DNA of 64,000 nt from Triatoma infestans (lineage: Eukaryota > Arthropoda > Insecta > Hemiptera > Reduviidae), in NCBI GenBank assembly GCA_011037195.1, contig JAAEAF010000249.1, positions 62,001 to 126,000 of the forward strand, written 5' to 3'. Each line of letters begins with the position of its first letter. Position 1 is the stretch's first letter. Shown here one piece after another: positions 55,095 through 64,000 of this stretch. The position numbers and the translations under genes are program-made. Under the pieces are notes generated by a model, which searched no databases, was not told the origin of the DNA, and was given only the letters and a program-made list of their open reading frames with translations.

Positions 55095-55804
55095 AACTAG
55101 AAGTCTGAAGATTTTTTTTTATTATTAATTAAGGTATAACTGAATAAATTGCTGTAAGAGAAAATCGTCCGAACGTTTCGCACCAGATTTTTTTTTCCTT
55201 TTCTCTCCAATTCAAAATTTTAACAAATTATTTTAAGGACCAAAATTAAAAAGTTAAAAAAGCAAAAAAAAATCTTTTTATAACCTAAAAAATAAGTTTG
55301 ACAGAAAAGCGATGGAATTGGAAAACTTGATAATAACCAGGAAAATGATGTTTTTATAAACTGATTGGTTGAGAATTTATTTTCCAGTTAGACAAGGATT
55401 TACCTCAGGGTGTCTGTCTGTCTGTCGTCGGTATATGCTGCTCACCCAATCTCATGGATTTTGTTACAATCATTTTGATTTAACTATCAAAAAAGTAAAA
55501 AGAGATTTTGAAGGGGGTTAAAGTTTCTTGTTTTATTTAGCTTGTTCATTATTTTAATGGACTTCACATCCCCCCCCCTCCCAGAGTTTAACTTGAATTC
55601 TTTCACTAAACTGTCTTTGTGTTCATTCATTTTTTTATCTTTTTATTTTATTTCATTTGTTTTGAATTAATTAGTGAACCAGTTGTTGATGCTGGATTAT
55701 AAAACTTACTTTCTTTATTGAAGAAATAAAATTTTGTTGAGAATATCTTAATTTAAAATGGAATTATTTTATGACCGCTTTTTATAAAAGTAATTTTTTT
55801 TTTT
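55095..55804. other. Family A 3' remnant, then AT-rich DNA
   Basis: CTGTAAGAGAAAATCGTCCG and CGTTTCGCACCAGA at 55151-55186 form a decayed second 3' terminus about 290 bp beyond that of A12, as also seen behind A7. After this, no recognised feature. A C-run with GTCTGTCTGTCTGTCG-type repeats lies at 55410-55425. Confidence 0.45.
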
Positions 55805-55975
55805 TTTAATTTAAGGCTCGTCAACATCTATGGCCATTGGCCTTCTCAGTCACTGCCGGCCTCCGGACAATGTTCTCTCATGACAGACCGCACGGTCCAT
55901 CACCGGACAGTGAGCTGTAGAGGCTCCTAGAAAGAAAAAAATCTAAGGGTAGCACAGCTATTCCCTTCCCTTGAA
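55805..55975 (-). mobile_element. SINE-1 body fragment, head missing
   Basis: Minus-strand body boxes: CCTAGGAGCC-like text (CTCCTAG at 55925 on the plus strand), ACCGGACAGTGAGCTGTAGA (55902) and CACTGCCGGCCTCCGGACAA (55850). The tRNA-like A and B boxes are not recognisable at the right end, where only GGGTAGC...TTCCCTTCCC remains. Confidence 0.6.
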
Positions 55976-56063
55976 AATATTTTTAATAAGTAGAATCGGC
56001 ATTTTATGATTATTTTCTAATTATATTGAATAATTAATAATTAGTGCAATCGTATGTTATATA

Positions 56064-58165
56064 TTTTTTTTTTAATCTTTATTCATGCTGCAATCAGCAC
56101 GATAGCGCTTTTAAGTAACAATCATACAAAGAACATAAATACAAAATGAGTGGAGAAGCTATCCAACGGTAACACTCCAAAACTATACAAAATCACTATT
56201 GACTCTCTTCACTTGAGAGGAGATCACGAGGCCCATTGTCTTTTAATATGTCTAGGAGGGTTATTAGGAAGTGTTCGGGAAGACAGGTGTTGAATTAAAG
56301 GGTTTGTGTGAGTCTGTAGGTTAATATGGAATTTCCTCTAACGGGTTTGGGCGACTTGAGCAATGAACGGTATATTAAGATCAGTATGTATGGTTCGGTT
56401 GGAGACGTAAAAAGGAGCGTTCACAATGTTACGGAGGATTCTGGATTGTAGGGATTGGAGTCTTTGGAGATTTGAGCGTTTGGTTGAACCCCATAGTTCT
56501 ATTCCGTACGCCCAGATAGGCTTTAAAATAGATGTATAAATTAGTCTTTTGTTGTCTAGGGAGAGTTTAGATCTGTTGTCCAGTAGTCTTTTAAGTTGTC
56601 GAAAGCGTCTGTTTAGTTCTAGTCTTTTCAGTCTTGTATGAGGATTCCATGTAAGTCTTCGGTCTAAGTAAAGCCCAAGATAGCGAGCAACGTTGACCAC
56701 TGGTAAGGGAATTAAGTTGTAGTAGACTGGGGGAAGAGTAATGCGACGTAGAGTGAAGGTAATGTTTTGGGACTTATTTTCATTAAGTTTAATGACCCAT
56801 TTTTTGAACCAATTTTCTAGGGAGGAGAGGTGGGTTTGTAGATTTCTATGGGCTGTTACGGGATCATTATTGGAAGACAGGATAGCAGTATCATCTGCAT
56901 AGATGAGAAGGATGGTATCAGGATGTGTTTGGATGTCTGCAGTGTATACTGAGTAAAGCATAGGACCTAGAATGCTGCCTTGCGGCACTCCAGCTTCGGT
57001 ATGATTGAAAGGAGAGAAAGATGATCCGGTGAAAACTCGGTATCGAAAATTTGACACGATTACAATATTTCCTCATATTAGGAGTAAGAGAAAGTAAAAA
57101 TGGGAAGCTACAATTTGTAGCGCACCTAGGTACGAAGCTCAGAACTAAACCACACATCGCCTAATATAAAGGCCGATGGCGTTGCCTTGGTCTCTTGTGG
57201 GCTTGTGGCGCCATAGGTTTTTTTATTTTAGGAAAGTTTAACCCTCACCTTTTCCCCCAAAATCCCCTCTTAATTAATGTTTCTCAGTAAAAGTTTTCAA
57301 CTAGTAACTAGCCAAGATGGCTCTTCAAACTGAGCAGTGAATTAATTTATTTACACTATGTACCATGGGTTGATAAACCGGAATACAAGGGAAAATGGGC
57401 AATGTGCAATTTAAATGCAAGGGAGGATCTGTATTATTTTCTGTGTGAGTGTGCCCTATCTTATCCGAATTTCGTTTGAGATGCTTGGTTGCGAAATTTG
57501 TTTCCGCTCAATTCGTAATAGATTCTTTATGAAATGCTTATACTTGCCCCAATTTGCTTAATTATGCCAGACAAGCTTGCTATTATAGATTCAGCCTCAT
57601 TAAAGAGTTTAACTATTCATTTACTTGAAAATACCTATCGGATAAGTAAGACTTTAGGATAAGATAATAAGTGGCTGGAAGGATGCCCTTAAGTTTCCAG
57701 AGCAGCCCAGGGTGCCATACTCGATCGAAGGCCTGCTTCACATCGAGGAAAGCCCCCGAACAGCACTCCTTCTTCTCAAGGGAGGATGCAATGGTGTCTA
57801 CAACGGGGTGAGTTTGTTGTATGGTAGAATGGTGGCGTCTAAATCCAAACTGATGGTCTGGGATAACATTGGAAACTTCAAGGATTGGTAGGATATGTTT
57901 AAGGATGAGTTTTTCAAATATTTTGGCCAGGACAGAGAGTAAGCTAATGGGACGGTAGGATGAGGGGAGGTGTTGAGGTTTTTTGGGCTTTAGAATGGGA
58001 CGAATAATAGAGAACTTCCACAAGAATAGGGAAATAGGTGGTTCGGAGAATCGCGTTGTATATGGAAGTGAGGAAGACAACGGATTTTTTTAGGAAGATG
58101 TTATATTTAAATAAAATGTAAGAGGCAAGCCGTATCGTCTTCACATTCTCCCCCTGCATCTCCGT
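56064..58165 (-). pseudogene. Jockey-clade non-LTR retrotransposon RT, split by an insertion
   Basis: Part 1 (58165-57630): KPKKPQHLPSSYRPISLLSV, HQFGFRRHHSTIQQ, GAFLDVKQAFDRVWHPGLLW and YLILKSYLSDRYFQV, i.e. RT motifs 1-3 with the first catalytic Asp. Part 2 (57024-56338): AGVPQGSILGPMLYSVYTAD, LLIYADDTAILSSN (catalytic YADD), KWVIKLNENKSQNITFT, VVNVARYLGLYLDRRLTWNP and the thumb to ...IPFIAQVAQTR. The 600-bp arm 2 lies exactly between them. The first dozen residues of the downstream open frame (SNFRYRVFTG) come from family A, not from the RT. A 3' UTR, AATAAAG and an A-tail end at 56064. The endonuclease and gag part are absent. Each half is unusually clean, so the insertion is the main damage seen. 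Confidence 0.88.
57025..57625 (-). repeat. Arm 2 of the inverted duplication, inserted in the Jockey RT
   Basis: Reverse complement of 53650-54251. It contains the first about 70 bp of family A (57025-57096), the SINE-2 body (57100-57222: GAAGCTACAATTTGTAGCGC) and about 400 bp of the same AT-rich sequence. TTTTCA is present at both junctions on the minus strand, possibly a short target duplication or microhomology. The family A part stops at TCACCGGA, where the RT coding sequence resumes. Confidence 0.9.
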
Positions 58166-59499
58166 AATTCTCAACAATCAGGATAAATATTTTACAAATA
58201 AAAGGAACAGCCCATAAAAGCAAGGAATAAACACAGTTTAAAAAAAAAAAAATTTTGCAGCCTGGTTGGTGAAAATTGCGAATAACCTGTAAAAGTAATG
58301 CGTTCCGATTTTGAACCCAAATTGATCCCCATACTGACCAACACCATCGCGTTATCGTGTTTACACCATATCCATGTCGGATATCAAACGGTATATCGTT
58401 TTTTTCTTTTTTTCATTGTTGAGTATGTTGGTAAGCACAATAAAAAAATTATTCTGATGGGAAAACTCGACAGTTTGATATAAAATTGAAGATAAATAAA
58501 CGTTTAGTAAAACTTATAATTTTAAAGGCAATTTTTTGCAATATTAAATTTGTCCTTAAAATTTTTGCACTACCTGTTGTTGATTTTTTTTTTTTTTTGT
58601 AATTTCATAATTTTCTCAACGATATTTGAATAACATTTGGTATGATTAAATATATAGTTGATATAATATTAGCATATTATAGATTTTGCTAAAACTGTGT
58701 AATGGTAAAAGGTAAATAGGTTAAGGTAAATTTATAGGAAATGACTTGATACCGCCCTTACATATTAACATTAGATGAGTTATCGTTTTACTACGTTATA
58801 CCTAAACTAATCTCTTGCATAAAAGGTTATATAGTTTTATGTATATATAGAGAGTTCTATATATAAATATTATGTGGAGGTATATATATGTAGAGAGAGA
58901 GAGAGAGTAGTTCCAGACTCATATCGTAGAGAGAGCCCAGCTTTGTGTGTAGTTTGCACAGGAAACACTTCATTATAGGCGCGCTTGCTGCGGTTGGAGG
59001 GGTGCTGTTCATTTACATTTGCACCTAAGTTCGACCTAATCAACCTCCATTGATTTTACCCTCCAACAATATTTACATAAAGATGGTTAAATATTTGTAA
59101 CTTTTGCTTTACCATATGTATAAATCCGTTTTAGTTTTATAACTTTTGAAATTATTGATAATGTTTAATATTCAGTAAATTTTTTATTTAAAGAAGCAAC
59201 AGAATCTAGATTTGAAACACTCATACAACTTTCTTTTACTGTAATTTATTTACTTCTGATTTATTTATACATGTATTAGCTATTTACAAATTTCATACAG
59301 AACTGAAAATGCACATACTATGCGCCTCTGAAAAATAATTAAGCAAAAATAAAAATAAACCTTATTTTCTTCATACTTAGAATTTTAGACATACATTAAA
59401 TTCTTATTAATATTTTATTGACAATAGAATCATAAAGCATAACCCCCCCTTCTACTTCCAAAACACTCCTTAAATGAATTTTTTTAGCAAAATGTTTTA
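58166..59499. other. AT-rich, no gene seen
   Basis: Includes TA-rich and GA microsatellite text at 58850-58910 and a GC-richer stretch at 58975-59050. No domains or element ends are recognised. Confidence 0.45.
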
Positions 59500-59840
59500 A
59501 TACGTACAAATTGTAGCTCGTTTTATGATTAGTTGATAGAAAAATTATTGGAGCCACAACTGTTATCGAGACAATTTCATGAAACTAATTGAAAAAAACA
59601 AAATTCGATTTCATAAAGTAGCATTTCCGGTCAACCTAGTTTTGACCAAAATCTTTTTGCTCCGTTTCCCAGGTAAGATTCAAACGAAAGGACAAGTTTC
59701 AGCTTAGCGCGATTTTCTGCACAAACTTGACAGGTAACATTGGTAGAGAGAGAGAGAGAGAGAAAAAGGCCCAATTTCTTAAAAACCACCTTTTCGGACT
59801 CAAGGGACCTCAAATTTGGACAAAACTGCAATACCAAAAG
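59500..59840 (-). repeat. Family A fragment, inverted
   Basis: Reverse-complement boxes: 'CAAATTGTAGCTCGTTTTAT', 'AGTAGCATTTCCGGTCAACC' (59618), a GA run (59744-59764) at the position of the family's variable TG/CA segment, AACCACCTTTTCGGACTCAA (59783) and GGGACCTCAAATTTGGACAA. The 5' cap is absent. Confidence 0.6.
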
Positions 59841-59876
59841 TAGATTGTAGATTGTTATAGAGGATTATTAGGATTA

Positions 59877-60342
59877 TTATTGCATTGCGACCTGAAAGAT
59901 CTATTCTGCCCCCCCCGAACCTTCTTAGTGTACTGCCGGCCTCTAAGCTGTGTTCTCTAGCTATAGACAACACTGCCCATCACCGGACAATGAGTTGTAG
60001 AGGCTCCTAGGAAATGAAAATCTAAGGGCAACTTGCTGGATTCGAACCCGGGCTCCTCCGTGTTGCTAGCGCTATCACTGAACTAATCCCTTCCTTCTCC
60101 TTTGGCTTACGCCAATTAACTAGGGACGGAGACCCTAGTTGTGTACTGTGTTTGTCCTTGTCTGTAAAGTGTAGAGTGTATGTAGTTTAAGTATACTGTG
60201 TTCTGTTCTGACGAAGTGCATGGAGTACTGAGCTATGGTAACCCGTTGGCTCGCTACTCCCCAAGTAACAGATACCCCTTGTATACTTACTTACTTCATG
60301 CAACAGATACCCCTTGCGGGCACACCGACAGTAAGCAATAGT
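59877..60342 (-). mobile_element. Composite SINE-1 (long form), copy 2
   Basis: Opposite orientation to 43566-43989, with all parts in the same order. The right end is the unknown 5' section (CCGACAGTAAGCAATAGTA; CTGACGAAGTGCATGGAGTA). The tRNA-like head has B box GGATTCGAACCCG (60038 on the plus strand), and the body (CACCGGACAATGAGTTGTAG; CCTAGGAAATG) ends near GCATTGCGACCTGAAAG. The 5' section has a local duplication of AACAGATACCCCTTG (60267 and 60303). Confidence 0.7.
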
Positions 60343-60619
60343 ACCAAAAAAAATAAAACAAAAAGAATATTTTTTCTAAAATCTTTGCTTGTACATTGAC
60401 TGGGCTCTAAGAGGGACTTGTAGAATATATTTTGAACTTAAATAAGTTCCGGCCTCTTCTTAGTGCTCAGTCTTTAATCTGCTTAATCAATTAAAGGAAT
60501 AAGAAATTTTATTGAAAAACTAATAATTAAAGTGATAATCAGGTATATAGGCATGCATTTCCTCCACCAAGTGGTGAATTTGTACAACATATTGAAATGT
60601 CATTTTAAATCAGATGTCA

Positions 60620-61350
60620 GGCCGCACTGAGGGCTTTGAGTAAGCCATGGTGGAGTTCAAAACTAGTGGGAGAACGTAGGAGAAGGCTGAGAGCTTTGGA
60701 TCGGAGGGGTAAGGTGCGTCTCTATTGGATACCCGGACATGCGGGAATAGAGGGCAACGAGAAGGCGGATTAGTTGGCTAGGGAGGGATCATCATTATCA
60801 TTTTGTGGTCCTGAACCAGCCCTTGCCGTCACAAAGAAGTTTCGTGACAAACAGATTAGACTTTGGGAGACGAGAGTCTTGGAGAAATGCTGGCGAGACA
60901 CGCAGGGGTGCCTCGAAGCTAAAAGATTTATAAAAGGAATTAAGCAGGGAGTTTCGGAGTATCTCCTGTCCCTTAGTAAGTCAGGTCTGAGGACCTTGGT
61001 GGGGGTAGTGACTGGACTTACTTGGGTGTCTAGTCACTTGTTTAACATAGGGAGGACGTCTAGTCCCATTTGTCAGAACTGCGACGACGGATTCAGGGAA
61101 ACGGTGTACCACTATTTATGTCAGTGTCCCCGTTTCGCTGGTACTAGGTTTCGCGTATTTGGGAGGGCACCACTGTCGCAGGATTGCCTGGGCGTGTTGC
61201 GTGTTGGAGTTTAAGGATATCTTGGGATATTGTAGACTGACCGGTAAGCTACCGGGGGAGATTAATTAAGGGAATGATATGGGGGCATCGGGGGGATAAA
61301 AGCTACATAGGCTTAGGTCCCACGCCATCAGGCACCCGGCATAATAATAA
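60620..61350 (+). pseudogene. Non-LTR retrotransposon RNase H C-terminal half plus zinc knuckle
   Basis: Reads RCQAALRALSKPWWSSKLVG (60620; the SD of the usual 'SDSQAAL' is RC here or just cut off), VRLYWIPGHAGIEGNEKAD (60714-60770) with the H and final catalytic Asp, then a TAG stop where Gln is usual, and LAREGSSLSFCGPEPALAVT. It goes on through LSKSGLRTLVGVVTGLTWVS and SPICQNCDDGFRETVYHYLC with QCPRF, a C-x2-C...H...C knuckle, to a stop at 61214. An AATAATAAAAA tail follows at about 61340. Apart from the single stop it is well preserved. Related in domain layout to 38.5-39.1 kb and 45.4 kb. Confidence 0.85.
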
Positions 61351-64000
61351 AAATTAGGTGAGTTATACTCATTTATCTCAGGCTATTTTTCGTTTAAATA
61401 CAGATCACGTGAACCTTATCGTTAAAATGTTGCATTTTAGAAATAAAATTGGCGTAAACTTTTATTAAGCGAATATTACTTGAAAAATTTCTACCAGACC
61501 AACCCTTATTATTTATGTTCACTTCCTTGTATTATGATGTGTTCTGATTTATAATTTTTGTATTAAAAGTTTAAAATTCTTGTCTTCTTTATGTCGATTC
61601 AACCAATATTTACACTTCCCGTCAAAATTATTGCGGCCAACTAATTCTAGGCTTTATAGAATTTTAATAGGACAATAAGAAACGGGGGGATTTGTAACAA
61701 GGCGTCTTTGAGGAACTGCCTTTCTAGCATTTCAAAGGAGACTGGCAACATTCTCGCTTCTTCAACGTTTAATCAAAGTAGTGAGGAGTATCTATATGTC
61801 ACCTTTAACAGTTGATAGATTAACAGTGAAACAGTCCGGCCTAATATCGAGAAAACCTTCGTCTCACTCACTACAGAAAACTATTTAGACCATAGTTTTC
61901 AAAAGAACATTCGGCTTGAACAATTGAAGAGTGGAAAGGAATTAGTTATGTTCACAGATGATACCAGCGTGGAGATAGGATATATTAATGACGGTTAGGG
62001 CAAAATGGTAGAAAGGTCGATAATGTTAAGTAAGGTATTTCCTGAGGGAGAGACGCGTTCCAATGTTGCGGCCGGGGGAAACCATTCTGACAGCCTAGTA
62101 CTACGAGAAGGGCATATGATATCATTCATATCATTCGTGCGTCCTAATTCTTTAATTATGCAGGATAATGCATACACACTTACACACACTACCCACACGC
62201 ACATTTAGGTCGATAAGTCATCGATTATCGAAACAGTGCAGGCATATGTATGTGGCCGTCTGACTTTATCGAATACTTGTGGGAATTCTTGAAAAGAATA
62301 ATTCATGTTTACAAGCACCCTGTCTAATCGGCTTCGCCGAGTTGGAAGTAACTGCTGCTACTTTCTCTGAATGTTCCAATAATTTTGAAGATGAGTGTAG
62401 CTTATTATGTTTACTTTTTCATCTCATAATCATTCAGACTATGTTGATATTTGTATAGTTTTAATTATTAATCGCAAATCGTATTGGATCAATCACTAAT
62501 CGCACTCAGGTGCTACAAAACCTCTTATTTTCGTTGAGAACTGTCTTTTGACAAATATGACTTGCAAGGAATACTTCTTGTTCTCATAGTGGTAAGAGAA
62601 AGTGAAAAATGAATCATTTTATTTTCACTATTTTAATTTCTTTCTTTTTCCATTTTTCCATTTGTAAATAATAGAATTTTATAACAGCATCAAACCGCAG
62701 AAGTTGAATATCATTAGAAAAAAAAGTGCTTGTTAGGAAGATCGAAAAAGCATTTCAGAAAGGATAATATCTTTGAATATTTTGTATACAGTATTAAGTA
62801 CGTTGTCGGTGGTTAGATATGAACTGTACACTGTAAATAGCTCTAGAAAAGTTTTCTAAAGTCGGTCTGTCACAATCAGACCACTTTACTTCCTTGCCGG
62901 GCTAGTAATTTCACTTTCAAGTCGACCTTTATACTTTCTGCACTGGCTGTGTTATATGTTCACTCTTTATGTAAACCATTCATAGCTAGTTGCTAGCTCA
63001 TGCCATCAATAAAGAAGCGCAAAGACAGAATGACGTCATCAGTCTAGATATTGATGTCATATAATTTTATGAGGTTTGTTTTTTTTTCTTTTTAATGTTC
63101 TGCTTTATTTATACAGACTCTTTTTCTTGTTGAAAAAATATCATAAATATCTTTATTTTTGTTTCTACAATAGTTTTTATTTGACAATAGAGAAAAATAC
63201 CACTTTTACACACATACGAAATTTAAGTTTGCCAAAATAACTATACTAGAAGTGTTGAAAACTATATTTTCCTTCAACACTTAAAAACTTTAAAAAAAGA
63301 CAAGGATTTCCTTAAAAAAAGTAAGGATTTTCTTTACTGCAGTGGTGGGGGGTAACTATAGCTAGACGCTTGTATTCCCAGTAACCCAGAAACTCATTTC
63401 CATATAATCCAGCCAACCAATCCGCATATAAAGAGATCTCGTCCTGGCTTCCCGAAATCTTTAATCTCCTTAAATGCCGCCACACAAACCGTACTGAGGT
63501 GCAGTAAATGGGGGTTACATAATGAGGGCAATGAATATAATGACAAAAAATTGTCACGCTTCGTCTTGAATTTGATTATTCTTTACAAATTCTACTAATT
63601 GCTCTTTGTCGATTCTTGTTATAATTGTTAACAAGACAGACATAAATCTTACAAGGCTGAAAATTTTATAAATGAACTTAGTAGACAAACCAAATTTTGC
63701 ATAGGACGTTTTTTAGGATATTGAACATTTCTTAGGCTGATGATTTTCCGCCGAGCACAGTACTTAACACATCATTCGCCAACTTCTTTGTGTTGTCCAC
63801 TTCAGAAATATACTCGATCTTTCAGAGATAGTTTCTCTCAGACATACTTCTCGCTCCATTCGTGTTTTAATTCTGAACTCCTAGTTCTGAAACCCACTTC
63901 CATTAAATGGTTTCATGTTAGTTACCACTGATGCCGTCATGCATCACCGTTTGTTTTTCGAGTACATCTCAACACAAAGTAACGGATACTTTCCACAGTG
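61351..64000. other. 2.6 kb without a recognised gene
   Basis: A plus-strand reading near 61930-62000 gives KSGKELVMFTDDTSVEIGYI followed by a stop. It could be a decayed RNase H start (FTD) of another retroelement, but it is too short to claim. An inverted family A cap occurs at 62570-62613 (AATACTTCTTGTTCTC, GGTAAGAGAAAGTG). ORFs at 63312-63557 (minus) and 63740-63931 (plus) have no recognisable domain. Confidence 0.35.

Noticed and set aside
56918..57057. Methionine start of the downstream Jockey RT frame
   Set aside because: The first residues are encoded by a piece of family A inserted in the RT, so this start is an artefact of the insertion and not a native start.
61920..62010. Possible RNase H start (VMFTDDTSVEIG) of another retroelement
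   Set aside because: The match is limited to about a dozen residues before a stop and no other RNase H motif follows. It is not enough for a call.
63312..63557. 81-codon minus-strand ORF
   Set aside because: No domain, no neighbours, and no sign of splicing or codon bias. Treated as chance.

Overview
This 64 kb window is AT-rich eukaryotic nuclear DNA in which I recognise no intact host gene. Nearly everything identifiable is a transposable element or the wreck of one: several clades of non-LTR retrotransposon (Jockey-like with YADD, FADD-type endonuclease/RT elements, and one R2/R4-like element with a C-terminal restriction-like endonuclease region), a Helitron, solo LTRs, tRNA-derived SINEs, MITEs and long foldbacks. 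This mix, together with long GA/CT, GT and TA microsatellites, suggests an arthropod, probably an insect with a repeat-rich genome (a hemipteran is my guess). The species cannot be fixed from the sequence alone.

The dominant repeat, called family A here, recurs throughout on both strands. A complete copy starts with a 29-nt palindrome built on ACTTTCTCTTACT. It then has two or three direct repeats of a roughly 300-bp monomer, each marked by an ACCGGAAGT-like box, then the inverted 13-mer AGTAAGAGAAAGT, a small hairpin (GTGTGA-loop-TCACAC) and CAGA against a T-run. No coding capacity is visible. The plan resembles the Helentron-associated (HINE/DINE-1-like) non-autonomous elements, and that classification is inference.

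Layout. 0.5-3.4 kb: family A copy A1, then a minus-strand Helitron whose 3' hairpin and CTAG end are visible, with a broken PIF1-like helicase and an RTE-like tail. 3.4-10.3 kb: no recognised gene, a GC-richer block with a TATA box, and an LTR-like unit. 10.3-24 kb: RNase H and RT remnants, more family A, inverted repeats, SINEs, and at 21.4 kb a foldback carrying Penelope-type hammerhead ribozyme motifs. 24-26.8 kb: a nested stack, in which a family A copy was hit by a second hammerhead-bearing element (13-bp target duplication) and contains a 1.17-kb imperfect palindrome. 29-33.3 kb: a SINE, the restriction-like-endonuclease retroelement, and a 1.5-kb minisatellite of 33-bp units that creates spurious long ORFs. 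35-39.5 kb: non-LTR 3' ends and a small MITE. 40.9-47 kb: a dense run of family A copies hosting a 741-bp solo LTR and a composite SINE. 49.9-61.4 kb: a third SINE, a 395-bp solo LTR, RT remnants, a roughly 600-bp inverted duplication (53.65 and 57.0 kb) whose second arm splits a Jockey RT gene, and an RNase H remnant. 61.4-64 kb: nothing recognised.

The elements do not form a pathway. Their relations are nested insertion and duplication, and these give relative ages and precise element ends. Coordinates of element edges are hand-read and may be off by some bases where copies are degenerate.
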